Source: Cellulosimicrobium terreum
GTDB lineage: Bacteria > Actinomycetota > Actinomycetes > Actinomycetales > Cellulomonadaceae
Assembly (NCBI GenBank): GCA_014803435.1
Contig: JACYFD010000005.1
Span: forward strand, 186,001 to 250,000
Direction of reading: 5' to 3'
Length of the DNA: 64,000 nucleotides
This document shows positions 7,816 through 15,548 of the stretch, in pieces. How positions within the stretch are numbered: the first letter of the stretch is position 1; each line of letters begins with the position of its first letter. The notes under the pieces were generated by a model, which saw only the letters and a program-made list of their open reading frames with translations, did not search any database and had not been told where the DNA came from. Position numbers and translations under genes: made by a program.

Positions 7816-8587
7816 CCCACCGGTCGCGCCACCGTTCCCACGGCGGCGACTCGTCCCAGTTGAGGCGGAGCGTGCGCCACGCGCGGTCCATCCGTCGGCG
7901 GCGCTGGCGGCGCCCCCTGAGCGACCGGGCCGAGACCTCGACCCGCCACGACGGCAGGAGCCGGATCCGACGTCCGGGCCCGAGCCGGAAGGCGAGGTCG
8001 AGGTCGTCGTGCACCTCGGCGTCGTCGCGGACGACGCGCTCGCGGACCGTCTCCCAGGTGCTGCCGCGCACGGCCAGGCACGACCCCCAGAGCGAGGTGT
8101 GGCCGAGCGCGAGGTGGGTGAACGCGTAGTACGCGCCGAGATAGACGGCCGAGGCGACGGTGCGCACGCCGACGGGGAGGTCGTGGAAGCGACCGGTCCC
8201 GGTCATCGCGTCGAGCGTCGGGTCGTCGCGCATGCGCTCGACGACGGTCTGCACCCAGCGTGCGTCGGGCCGGGAGTCTGCGTCGAGACGGCCGATGACG
8301 TCGCCCTTCGCGGTGTCGTACCCCGTCGCGGCGGCCGCCGGGATGCCGACGCGCGGCTCGTGCACGACGACCGCGCCCCACCGGTGGGCGACGGCCGCCG
8401 AGTCGTCCGACGACGCGTTGTCGACGACCACCACCTCGAGCGGCGCGACGGTCTGGGACGCGAGGATGGCGAGCAGGCGGTCGAGGGCCACGGCGTCGTC
8501 GCGCACCGGCACGACCACGGAGACCGTCGTCGCGACGGACTCCCTCGCCCCGGTCGGGTCCGGGCCCGTCCGGTGTGCGCGCGTCAC
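7790..8587 (-). CDS. Glycosyltransferase family 2 protein
   Basis: A 265-residue GT-A fold transferase. The N-terminal nucleotide-sugar site is TTVSVVVPVRDDAVALDRLL, then VVVVDNASSDDS and the metal-binding RLDADSRPDARW (DxD-like). The C-terminal part carries HDDLDLAFRLGPG (the ED-type base region) and a basic tail rich in Arg. No membrane helix is evident beyond a short hydrophobic stretch, so it is probably a peripheral enzyme. The GTG start overlaps the stop of the upstream membrane-protein gene (GTGA), implying coupled translation. The 3' end overlaps the response-regulator remnant. Acceptor unknown. Confidence 0.85.
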   Translation of the reverse strand: MTRAHRTGPDPTGARESVATTVSVVVPVRDDAVALDRLLAILASQTVAPLEVVVVDNASSDDSAAVAHRWGAVVVHEPRVGIPAAAATGYDTAKGDVIGRLDADSRPDARWVQTVVERMRDDPTLDAMTGTGRFHDLPVGVRTVASAVYLGAYYAFTHLALGHTSLWGSCLAVRGSTWETVRERVVRDDAEVHDDLDLAFRLGPGRRIRLLPSWRVEVSARSLRGRRQRRRRMDRAWRTLRLNWDESPPWERWRDRWAPRPTAMR

Positions 8588-9159
8588 GGCCGCACGTCCG
8601 GTTCCGGCCGCCGCCGCGCCAGGAACGCCCCGGCGACCATCGCACCGACGAGGCCCGAGGCGAGGTCCGTCACGGTGTCGGTGTACCCGACACTGATGCC
8701 GTCGTCGAGGAACGAGTGGCCGGCCCACTCGCCGATCTCCCACAGGACCGCGACCAGCGCACCGAGCGCTGTCGTCGCGACGACGACGCCCGCGCCCGCG
8801 CGCCGTGGTGCTGCGTCGTCGGTGCCCGCCACGAGGCCCCAGCGGACGAGCGCCTGGTAGGCGACGGCCGCGATGAGACCCGTGCACGCCGCGTGCACGA
8901 CGAGGTCCAGTCCCGGCACCGCGCGGTACCACTCGAGCTGCGCGGCCCATGCCGCGACGAGCAGCGAGACGCCGTACGGGACGTCGAGCAGGGGCGGGAG
9001 ACCGAGCGCACGCGGCACCATGACGCCCCCGAGGACGAGGAGGAAGAGCGCGGCGGCGAGCCCGCCGAGAACGAGGCCCCCGACCGCGAGGCTGGCCGCC
9101 GCAGCGAGGCGGACCCAGTCCCCGGGGACGAGGACCCGGCGGTCGGTGGCGGTGGGCAT
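8584..9159 (-). CDS. YjdF/DUF2238-like integral membrane protein
   Basis: A 191-residue multi-pass protein with six hydrophobic segments. A charged motif LWEIGEWAGHSF and a following YTDTVTDLASGLVGA resemble the conserved (E/W)xxE...DTxxDLxxxxxGA pattern of DUF2238/YjdF proteins. Function is unknown for that family. It is translationally coupled to the downstream GT2 gene by a four-base overlap, so the two may act together, for example in envelope glycan handling (inference). The ATG at 9159 follows a GAGGAGT at reasonable spacing. Confidence 0.75.
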   Translation of the reverse strand: MPTATDRRVLVPGDWVRLAAAASLAVGGLVLGGLAAALFLLVLGGVMVPRALGLPPLLDVPYGVSLLVAAWAAQLEWYRAVPGLDLVVHAACTGLIAAVAYQALVRWGLVAGTDDAAPRRAGAGVVVATTALGALVAVLWEIGEWAGHSFLDDGISVGYTDTVTDLASGLVGAMVAGAFLARRRPEPDVRP

Positions 9160-9249
9160 CCTGACTCCTCGGCGGTGCGGCAGGCGGTGCCCGACAGCGT
9201 GTCACCGGCGGCGCGTGCTCGCACGAGGGTCGATGGCGGACGCCGCTCG

Positions 9250-9395
9250 GCGACGCAGCGGGGTCTTCGCGTGCCAGTGCGCGATCGCGTTGCGCACGCG
9301 CGAGGGGTTGGTGAGCGCGCCGTCGACCTCCGCCCACACGACGGGCATCGACGCGATTCCGTAGCCCTCGACGAGCGCGGTGCCGTCCACGCTCC
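9250..9395 (-). pseudogene. Deletion-scarred partial copy of the astacin-like protease gene
   Basis: A minus-strand frame encodes GTALVEGYGIASMPVVWAEVDG joined directly to LTNPSRVRNAIAHWHAKTPLR. The intact metallopeptidase at 15548-16870 has both segments (as GTALVDGYGFASLPMVWAEVDG and LTNPSRVHNAIAHWHAKTPLR), separated by about 57 residues. The copy therefore carries an in-frame deletion of the intervening region. It also lacks the whole zinc-binding catalytic part and the repeat tail. DNA similarity is high in both segments. No credible start or product is evident. It lies 3' of the cold shock gene terminator. Confidence 0.7.
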
Positions 9396-9512
9396 TTCCA
9401 CCTGCTCGCTGATGTCGAAGGCAGGGTAGGTGTCGGTCCTGTGGCAGCTCTCGAGCCTGACGTCGCGTCAGGGTCAAGGGGACGTGGACACGGACGTGGA
9501 CCGGGGACGCAG

Positions 9513-9540
9513 AAAGGGCCGCGCAGCTGCGCGGCCCTTT
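9513..9540 (-). terminator. Strong rho-independent-type hairpin downstream of csp
   Basis: AAAGGGCCGCGCA-GC-TGCGCGGCCCTTT: a perfect 13-bp stem with a 2-nt centre, 43 bp past the stop of the cold shock gene and flanked by A/T on both sides. It can act in both directions. Confidence 0.8.
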
Positions 9541-9582
9541 CCGGTCAGACGTCCGTCGCGGGTCGCGACGAGAGCGACGACC

Positions 9583-9786
9583 TCAGAGAGGCTGGATGTT
9601 CGTCGCCTGCGGGCCCTTGGGGCCCTGGGTGACGTCGAAGGAGACGCTCTGGTTCTCCTCGAGCGAGCGGAACCCGGTGGCCGCGATCTCGCTGTAGTGG
9701 GCGAAGACGTCGGCGGAGCCGTCGGAGGGGGCGATGAAGCCGAACCCCTTCTCAGCGTTGAACCACTTCACGGTGCCTGTAGCCAT
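9583..9786 (-). CDS. Cold shock protein (CspA family)
   Basis: A 67-residue single-stranded RNA/DNA chaperone, the exact size of the family. It contains [16 protein letters not shown] (RNP1 is KGFGFI) and DVFAHYSEI (RNP2-like VFAHY), then [17 protein letters not shown], all canonical. The start ATG at 9786 gives the standard [11 protein letters not shown]-terminus. The same frame stays open for a long way upstream, but a fused longer product is not needed. A terminator hairpin follows. Upstream is a non-coding-looking leader of unknown length, in keeping with the long 5' UTRs of cold shock genes. Confidence 0.96.
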   Translation of the reverse strand: MATGTVKWFNAEKGFGFIAPSDGSADVFAHYSEIAATGFRSLEENQSVSFDVTQGPKGPQATNIQPL

Positions 9787-9919
9787 GATGACTTCTCTCG
9801 TTGATGCGAACGGCCCACGAACGTGGGTCCGCTTGTCGCGCCTTGCAGGGCACTGACGGGTGTGGGGGCGGGATCGACGTGATCTCGCCGGGCTCGCGGG
9901 CGGTGCCGCGAGGATGTTG

Positions 9920-10124
9920 GCCGCCTGTCCGAGTGCGGCAACCACGGCCGTCGGCCGCGTGAAGCGGTCGTGGACCTGGAAGCCGTCGGGGAGGCGGGTG
10001 ACCAGCCCGGCGTACTCGCCGTTCGACGTGGCGACCCACAGGTCGTCGTCGGCGCGGCGCAGCACGGGCAATGGTCGGGATGCGCCCGGGACCGCGTCTG
10101 CGGTTCCTGGGCGTTCACGTTCAA
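9920..10124 (-). pseudogene. Small CxC-type protein gene split by a frameshift, upstream of csp
   Basis: The TTG at 10124 opens a frame with [11 protein letters not shown] and then [10 protein letters not shown]. Around 10050-10058 the coding signal switches by one base to [19 protein letters not shown] and [19 protein letters not shown], where nearly every codon ends in G or C. Joining the two halves gives a sensible small protein of about 65-70 residues with a Cys-Pro-Cys-Cys motif. I do not recognise the family. The 3' end is unclear because the second frame runs without a stop into csp. Either a true lesion or a one-base sequence error. The rest of 9787-10421 shows nothing I can support. 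Confidence 0.4.
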
Positions 10125-10421
10125 GGATGGAAACGGTGATGTTCTCTGCTCTCGCTCCGCCCGCAGTCTTGGGCGGAGATCGTCGGTGGCAGCGCCTGCT
10201 GCCGTGCGCGCGACCTCGCATCGGAGCGAAGGATCGACGGACGTCGCAGGAGCACGTTGAACTCTGCTCTGCGACCCGAGCGCGGGCCCAGCCTACACCA
10301 GGGGTTCTCGCGGGGCCCTGGCAAGGCCCGACCGGCGTGTGTGGGTCGGGCGGAGGGCGACCGCGTCGCGGCCGACGGCGCCTCCACCTGCGGGCGACGC
10401 ATCGCCGGCTGACCGGTCCGC

Positions 10422-12242
10422 TCAGACGTCCGTGGTGTCGAGCTCGACGACCTCGACTCCCCACCCGAGCGCCTCGTGCCGTGCGACGCGCCACCCGGCC
10501 TGCTCGGCGAGCCGCGCGACGTCCGCGGGCGTGCGCGGCGGCGCGCCCGTCGCGGCGAGCGAGAGCAGCGCGTGCTCGGCGGCACGAGGGCTGAGGCCGT
10601 CGGGCGCGAAGTCCTCGACGAGGACCGCGCGAGGAGCGACGGTGCGCAGCGTCGTGAGGAGCGCGACGAGCTCCGTGTCGGTCCGGTGGGCCGCGCCGAG
10701 CGCGCTCAGCGCGACGTCGACGCCCGGCCACGCGGTGGCGAGGTCCCAGGTGGCGGCGCCTCGCGGCGCAGCCACCTGGGCCCCCGCGACGGCGTCGCGC
10801 AGGGCCGCGAGCGGGACGGGCTCCTCGACGATCGTCACCGTCTCGACGCCCGCGACCTCGCCCAGCCGTTCGGCGACGACGACCGCGCCCGGTCCGCCCA
10901 CCGCCACCTTCGTCGCGCCCGCCCACACGGGCCACGACGCGAGCCCGGTCAGGACGAAGGCGAGGACGTCGCCGTGCTCGACGAGCTCGGTCGCGCGCGC
11001 GGCGTCGTGCTCGACCTCCGTGCGCAGGGTGGCGCCCCGCTCGTGGCGCCACGCGGGCACACCCGCTCGCAGGCCGGGAGCGAGGCCCGCGAGCGCGAGG
11101 ACGAGGTCCGCCTCGTGGCCGACGTACTCGTCTCGCTGGTGCTCGTCGTCGAGGAGGTCCTCGCCCGCGGCGCCGAGAGCGAGCACCGGGCCGTCCGCGG
11201 TGAGGACCGCGACGTCCGCGAGCACGCCGGCCAGCGCCTCGACCGCGCCCCCGGGTACGCGCAGCGCGGTGGCGAGGTCCGCGACGTCCCGGGGGCCGGC
11301 GCCGAGCGCGTCGAGCAGGCCGAGCTGCAGCGCGGCGCGCGTCGCGAGCCACGGGACGGGGGAGGGCGCGCCTGCCGGCTGCGTCGACGCGGCGCCCGTC
11401 CGGGCGTCGTCCTGGCCGGGAGCCCCGACCCGCGCGGGCTCGGCGCCGACCGGCTCGAGGTGCCAGTAGCCGGTGACGTCCACGTGCGAGCGCGCGAGAC
11501 CCCGCTCGCGTCCCAGGTACCGGCGCACAGGGAGCAGCGCGCGGCTCTCGGCCGCGGCCCACGCGTACGCCGTGCCGGGCCACCACTCGAGCGCGCGCAC
11601 CGCGTCGTCGAGCGCGCCACGGTCGCCCTCGGGCGCGACGACCCACCGGACCGTGTCGCCGTCGCGCAGCGCGAGGTCCTGGCGCGCCGCGTCGTCGGCG
11701 ACGTGGACCACGACCTGGACCGGCACGTCGACGGGTCGCTCGTCGAGGAAGCGCCCGATCGCGGGCAGGGCCGTCTCGTCGCCCGCGAGCAGCGCCCAGG
11801 CGACGTCGTCGGGCCACACGGTCGACGCCTTCGGCCCGACGAACCACACGTCGGAGCCCGGCCGCGCGGACGCGGCCCACGCCGCGGCGGGGCCGTCGCC
11901 GTGCAGCACGACGTCGAGGTCCAGCTCGCCCGACACCGGGTCGAACCGGCGTGGCGTGTAGTCGCGTCCCTGCCGGTTCGCGGCGACGGGCCAGTCGATG
12001 CCGTGCGCGCGCTGCACGGGCAGCACGGACGCGACGTCGTCGTCCGCGGCGAAGACCAGCTTGACGTGGTCGTCGAACCCGGGTGCGGCGAACGCGGGCA
12101 TGGGCAGGCCGTCATGCTCGAACGCCGCGAGCTCCGGGCCGACGAGCGTGAGGCGGCGCATCCGCGGCGTGACGTCGACGACGCGGGCGACCTCGACGTG
12201 CCGCAGGACGAGCGGGTGGGTTCGCAGGCGGTGGTGCGTCAT
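10422..12242 (-). CDS. Siderophore-interacting protein fused to an O-methyltransferase-like domain
   Basis: A 606-residue two-part protein. Residues 1 to about 270 are a siderophore-interacting protein: the FAD-binding domain carries RDYTPRRF (residues 93-100) and the NADPH-binding SIP domain follows ([17 protein letters not shown], then [16 protein letters not shown]). Such flavoproteins reduce ferric siderophores in the cytoplasm to release iron. Residues about 285-606 look like a plant-type O-methyltransferase: a winged-helix dimerisation part ([17 protein letters not shown]), then a Rossmann part whose glycine motif is [11 protein letters not shown]. SIPs normally end near 280 residues. 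The start overlaps the stop of the upstream lipoprotein gene (ATGA), so it shares that gene's iron-box transcript. Confidence 0.85.
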   Translation of the reverse strand: MTHHRLRTHPLVLRHVEVARVVDVTPRMRRLTLVGPELAAFEHDGLPMPAFAAPGFDDHVKLVFAADDDVASVLPVQRAHGIDWPVAANRQGRDYTPRRFDPVSGELDLDVVLHGDGPAAAWAASARPGSDVWFVGPKASTVWPDDVAWALLAGDETALPAIGRFLDERPVDVPVQVVVHVADDAARQDLALRDGDTVRWVVAPEGDRGALDDAVRALEWWPGTAYAWAAAESRALLPVRRYLGRERGLARSHVDVTGYWHLEPVGAEPARVGAPGQDDARTGAASTQPAGAPSPVPWLATRAALQLGLLDALGAGPRDVADLATALRVPGGAVEALAGVLADVAVLTADGPVLALGAAGEDLLDDEHQRDEYVGHEADLVLALAGLAPGLRAGVPAWRHERGATLRTEVEHDAARATELVEHGDVLAFVLTGLASWPVWAGATKVAVGGPGAVVVAERLGEVAGVETVTIVEEPVPLAALRDAVAGAQVAAPRGAATWDLATAWPGVDVALSALGAAHRTDTELVALLTTLRTVAPRAVLVEDFAPDGLSPRAAEHALLSLAATGAPPRTPADVARLAEQAGWRVARHEALGWGVEVVELDTTDV

Positions 12243-13279
12243 GAGGCGAACTGCTCCTCGACGACGTCGAGCAGGGCCATCGCCTCGTGGTAGTCACCGC
12301 GCAGCACCCAGTACGGCAGCTCGTGGGCGTTCCCGGCCTCGAAGGCCGGCAGACCCGCGTACACGGGGCTCTCCTCGAGCTGCGCGAGATCGATCGTGTC
12401 GCCGTTGAAGCCCATGACGAACACGTTCGGGGCGGTCACGACGTCCGACACCATCTCGTCCGACACGACGAACATGTCGCCCCCGGGCGTGTAGGGCTCC
12501 GCGCCGGTGTCGGCGTGCACGGGCGCGATCTCGAAGCCGAGGTCCGCGAACACGGCAGGCAGGCTCGAGTCCTCGAACAGCGCGTACGCGGTCGGGTCCG
12601 CGGTGAAGGACAGGAACGCGGTGTCGCCGTCGGGCACCGTGATCGTGTCGGTGACCTCGGCGAGACGCTCGTCGTACCCCGCGAGCAAGGCGTCGGCCTC
12701 GTCGGAGCGGTCCAGCACGTCGTCGGCGAGGAACTCCAGCTGCTCCTGCCACGTCCCGTAGGACGAGCTGACGAGAACGGTGGGCGCGATGTCGCTCAGC
12801 CGGTCGTACGCGTCGTCCGCCTGCGCGTACGGGAAGCCCCAGCCACCCGCGACGATGAGGTCGGGCTCCTGCGCGAGGATGGCCTCGAGGTTGAAGCCGT
12901 CCGCGCTCCAGTCCATGAGCTCGGTGCCGTCCGCCTCGGCGTCGTCGGCCCAGAACGGCGAGAACTCGGCGTTCGCGGCGTCCGCGGCCTCCGGGATCGT
13001 CGCGAGCACCGGGACGTCGAGCGCGTACAGGTACCCGGCGAGTGCGTGGTTGAGCACGACGACGCGCTGCGGCTCGGCGGGGACCGTGACCTCGCCCCTG
13101 TCCGTGCTCACCGCACGTTCCGTCCCGCCGGACCCCTGCGACGCGGCCGCGTCGTCCGTCGTGCCGGCAGGGTCGGTGGCCTCGCCGGAGGAGCAGGCGG
13201 CCAGGGCCAGGACGGAGACCGTCGCCAGTGCGGCGAGAGCGGTGGAGGGACGGCGGGCAGGACGGACGGTGGGCAGCAT
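12239..13279 (-). CDS. Iron-siderophore ABC transporter substrate-binding lipoprotein
   Basis: A 346-residue class III (FepB/FhuD-like, PF01497) binding protein. The N-terminus is a lipoprotein signal with lipobox LAAC (Cys about residue 29), followed by a Ser/Gly/Asp linker. The mature part has PQRVVVLNHALAGYLYALDV and the LIVAGGWG region, then the long central helix typical of this class. It would capture ferric siderophore outside the membrane. No permease or ATPase gene is adjacent. An iron box lies about 70-90 bp upstream. The gene is translationally coupled to the siderophore-interacting protein gene. Its position recalls desE-desF in Streptomyces, though here it is 13 kb from the biosynthetic genes. 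Confidence 0.92.
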   Translation of the reverse strand: MLPTVRPARRPSTALAALATVSVLALAACSSGEATDPAGTTDDAAASQGSGGTERAVSTDRGEVTVPAEPQRVVVLNHALAGYLYALDVPVLATIPEAADAANAEFSPFWADDAEADGTELMDWSADGFNLEAILAQEPDLIVAGGWGFPYAQADDAYDRLSDIAPTVLVSSSYGTWQEQLEFLADDVLDRSDEADALLAGYDERLAEVTDTITVPDGDTAFLSFTADPTAYALFEDSSLPAVFADLGFEIAPVHADTGAEPYTPGGDMFVVSDEMVSDVVTAPNVFVMGFNGDTIDLAQLEESPVYAGLPAFEAGNAHELPYWVLRGDYHEAMALLDVVEEQFAS

Positions 13280-13346
13280 GAGACCTCGCACTCGGGAGCA
13301 GGGAAGCGGGGCGGCGTGCACGTCGGCACGCCAGGGCACATCCCGC

Positions 13347-13365
13347 GAGGTTAGGCTAACCACAC
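13347..13365. promoter_or_regulatory. DtxR/IdeR-type iron box
   Basis: GAGGTTAGGCTAACCACAC matches the central 13 bases of the DtxR/IdeR/DmdR consensus TTAGGTTAGGCTAACCTAA (core GGTTAGGCTAACC at 13349-13361). It lies between the siderophore-binding lipoprotein gene (-) and the AraC-type regulator gene (+) and could repress both under iron-replete conditions. Confidence 0.85.
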
Positions 13366-13455
13366 CTGGGCGCCGTTCCGGGGCCGGACCTGACACACCG
13401 CGTCCCGGACCTGACACGGCCCGCCCGCCACGACCTCTGCTGGGAGGAGAGCCGC

Positions 13456-14244
13456 ATGACCCCGACCGCACTGGCCGCCGTGGTCCCCGAGAACTCCATC
13501 CGCTTCCTCGGGCACGGCACCCACGTGCACGACGAGCCGCACCTCGTGCACGTGGTGACGGGCACCGCCCTGCTCGTGGTGGACGGCGAGCCCATGACCC
13601 TGCGCACGCACGAGAACCTGTGGCTCGCTCCGCTCGTGCCGCACTCGATGCGGTTGCCGGGGGAGTCGATGGCGCTCGGTCCGGTGCTGTCGCCCGGCGT
13701 CGAGCCGCCCGTCCGGGTCCACCGGCTCGGTGTCGTGCCCGCCATCACGTCCGTGCTCACCGCTGTGCTCTGCGCCGCGCCCGTGACGCCCGAGCACGTC
13801 GCGCCCTTCCGGGCGGCCCTCGAGGACGTGCTGCGCGACCTCGCGTCCGACTATTTCCCGCTGACGATGCCGGCCCACCCGGTCGCCCGCGCGGTCGCGC
13901 ACGACGCACGCACCGGCACCGCGACCGGCACCGCGACCGGCACCGCGACGCTCGACGAGCTCTCCGCGCGCCGGCACGCGAGCACGCGCCACGTCCAGCG
14001 GCTCTTCGTGGAGGAGACGGGGCTCGCGTTCGGGCAGTGGCGTACCCGCGCCCGGCTCAACGTGGCGATCTCACGGCTGCGCGGCGGGTCCCACCTCGCC
14101 GCGGCGGCGCTCGCCGCGGGGTACGCCACGCGCGGTGGCCTGCTGCGTGCGCTCAGCCGGGAGACCGGCCTCGCCCCCGCGGACCTCGCGCGCGATCCCG
14201 TGGCGGTGCTGGGGCCGGCCCGAGGCGGGCTCGGAGCCGGGTGA
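13456..14244 (+). CDS. AraC family transcriptional regulator
   Basis: A 262-residue regulator. The N-terminal cupin-like sensing half has GHGTHVHDEPHLVHVVTG with metal- or ligand-binding His residues. The C-terminal half has the AraC double helix-turn-helix (RHASTRHVQRLFVEETGL, then the second helix pair AAAALAAGYATRGGLLRALS). Between them lies a 12-bp direct repeat, three copies, encoding TGTA units near residues 153-164. The RBS GGAGGAGAG precedes the ATG. It is divergent from the ferric-siderophore lipoprotein gene with an iron box in between, so a role as a siderophore-responsive activator is a reasonable inference. Confidence 0.9.
   Translation: MTPTALAAVVPENSIRFLGHGTHVHDEPHLVHVVTGTALLVVDGEPMTLRTHENLWLAPLVPHSMRLPGESMALGPVLSPGVEPPVRVHRLGVVPAITSVLTAVLCAAPVTPEHVAPFRAALEDVLRDLASDYFPLTMPAHPVARAVAHDARTGTATGTATGTATLDELSARRHASTRHVQRLFVEETGLAFGQWRTRARLNVAISRLRGGSHLAAAALAAGYATRGGLLRALSRETGLAPADLARDPVAVLGPARGGLGAG
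13915..13947 (+). repeat. 12-bp tandem repeat inside the AraC-type gene
   Basis: About three consecutive copies of a GGCACCGCGACC unit lie in the interdomain linker and encode Gly-Thr-Ala-Thr. The copy number can change without a frameshift, so linker length may vary between strains. Confidence 0.7.
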
Positions 14245-14253
14245 GACCGGTCG

Positions 14254-14592
14254 CTAGATCGACCGGACGGGGACGTCGCCCGCGCTCTGCGCGGACGCGC
14301 CGAGCGTACCGGCCGGGACGGACTGGACGGTGAGCAGGTCACCGGTCGCGAGGTCCCCGTCCCCGGCGCGGTCGACGTGGACCCGCACGGTCGCACCGGC
14401 CGGGACGTCGGCGACGTCGATCGCGAACGCGAGCCGGCCGCCGGGGGACAGGTCGACACCCGGCAGCACGACCTCCGCGAGCCGGACGGCCGCGACGTCC
14501 TGGAGCGTGGTGTCCTCGACGGACACGCGCAGCGTGGCGGTCCCGGCGGGGGCGTCGTCGGGAAGGGAGACGGTGCCGAACAGGGTGCTCAT
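14254..14592 (-). CDS. Small beta-rich protein of the ATP-grasp operon (YbaY/YscW-like)
   Basis: A 112-residue protein with no signal peptide or membrane segment. It reads as alternating beta strands: GTVSLPDDAPAGTATLRV, then LRLAF-type strands and GATVRVHVDRAGDGDLATGD. The pattern resembles the beta-sandwich of the YbaY/YscW family (PF09619), a moderate-confidence match. Its C-terminus (about 20 residues, ending DVPVRSI) is Ala/Ser/Gly-rich with few acidic residues. It is the last gene of a three-gene operon. Its ATG overlaps the stop of the ligase gene by four bases, so the products are probably made in fixed ratio. It could be a partner, a chaperone or a modified substrate. Confidence 0.7.
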   Translation of the reverse strand: MSTLFGTVSLPDDAPAGTATLRVSVEDTTLQDVAAVRLAEVVLPGVDLSPGGRLAFAIDVADVPAGATVRVHVDRAGDGDLATGDLLTVQSVPAGTLGASAQSAGDVPVRSI

Positions 14593-15548
14593 GCGGCCAC
14601 CTTCGCACGGTCGCGGCTCGAGAGCGCCGCGACGACGGCGTCGGTGATCGGCAGGCCGGTGAGCTCCTCGCAGAACAGCCACAGGCCGGCGGGGTTGACC
14701 TCGAAGAACACGTGCTCGCCGGTCGGGGTGCGCCGCAGGTCGATCGCCCCGTAGACGAGGCCGAGCCGGTCCATGAGGGCGCGCAGGCGGGACAGGACCG
14801 GGTCCGGCAGCGAGATCGGCCGCACGGTCGCCTCGTCGAGGACCATGCGCATGTCGCTCGGCAGGCTCGTGCCGGTGGCGTCGATCTCGGTCGTGAACGC
14901 CTCGCCGTCGATCATGGTGACGCGCAGGTCGACGCCGGGCACGTACTCCTGCAGGATCGTCGGGGCGTAGCGCACCTGGTCGAGCCGGGCGACGTCGTCG
15001 GCGTCGAGCACGTGCGTCTCGCGCCACGCGTCGAGGCGGGCGATGAACGCCTTGGTCACCACCTGGCCCGGTGCGAGCGCCGTCACGAACTCGCGCGCCA
15101 GGGCAGGGTCGCGCGTGACGACCGTGCGGGGCAGGGCGAGCCCGACGTCCGCGGCGACGGACCACTGCCACGGCTTGTGGTGCGCGTCGGAGTCGGACCG
15201 CGGGTCGTTCACCCAGCGCAGGGGGAGGGACGCGACGACGCCCTCGAAGACCTCCGCGAGCTCGCTGCTCGCGAAGCCTGCGGCGGCCGGGTCGGTGACG
15301 GACGGGTCGGGCGGCAGGCCTCGCAGCCGGCGCCACCACCCGGTCGTCACGTCCCGCAGGTCGTGCGAGGCGCCGTCGGCCACGAGGCGGGTGCTGTTCC
15401 CTCCCCCGGTCCCGTACGCGAGCTCGAGCGACTGCGTCGTCCCGAGGGTGGACGTGTCGAGGAGGACCACCTCGTGGCCGAGCGCCTGCAGGCGCTCGAC
15501 CACGACGGTGGTGTGGTCGTCCTCGGGAAAGCTGACGACGAGGATCAT
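14589..15548 (-). CDS. MvdC/MvdD-like ATP-grasp ligase (graspetide-type)
   Basis: A 319-residue ATP-grasp enzyme closely resembling the ligases that make omega-ester or omega-amide crosslinks in graspetides such as microviridins. The N-terminus is MILVVSFPEDDHTTVVVERL. The family-specific D-x-R segment is LQEYVPGVDLRVTMIDG (D207, R209). The C-terminal metal and ATP site is VFFEVNPAGLWLFCEELTGL (E283, N285), which matches the diagnostic EINPSGQ-like and EELTGLPI signatures. It starts on the stop of the protease gene (TGATG) and overlaps the next gene by four bases. The classic short precursor peptide gene is absent, so the substrate is probably encoded in the operon partners. Confidence 0.88.
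   Translation of the reverse strand: MILVVSFPEDDHTTVVVERLQALGHEVVLLDTSTLGTTQSLELAYGTGGGNSTRLVADGASHDLRDVTTGWWRRLRGLPPDPSVTDPAAAGFASSELAEVFEGVVASLPLRWVNDPRSDSDAHHKPWQWSVAADVGLALPRTVVTRDPALAREFVTALAPGQVVTKAFIARLDAWRETHVLDADDVARLDQVRYAPTILQEYVPGVDLRVTMIDGEAFTTEIDATGTSLPSDMRMVLDEATVRPISLPDPVLSRLRALMDRLGLVYGAIDLRRTPTGEHVFFEVNPAGLWLFCEELTGLPITDAVVAALSSRDRAKVAA

Noticed and set aside
9787-11880. Csp read as a long N-terminally extended protein
   Set aside because: The 67-residue start gives the exact family length. Most of the extension is antisense or frame-shifted relative to other genes; only a short stretch near 10000 looks coding, and I list it as a separate broken gene.
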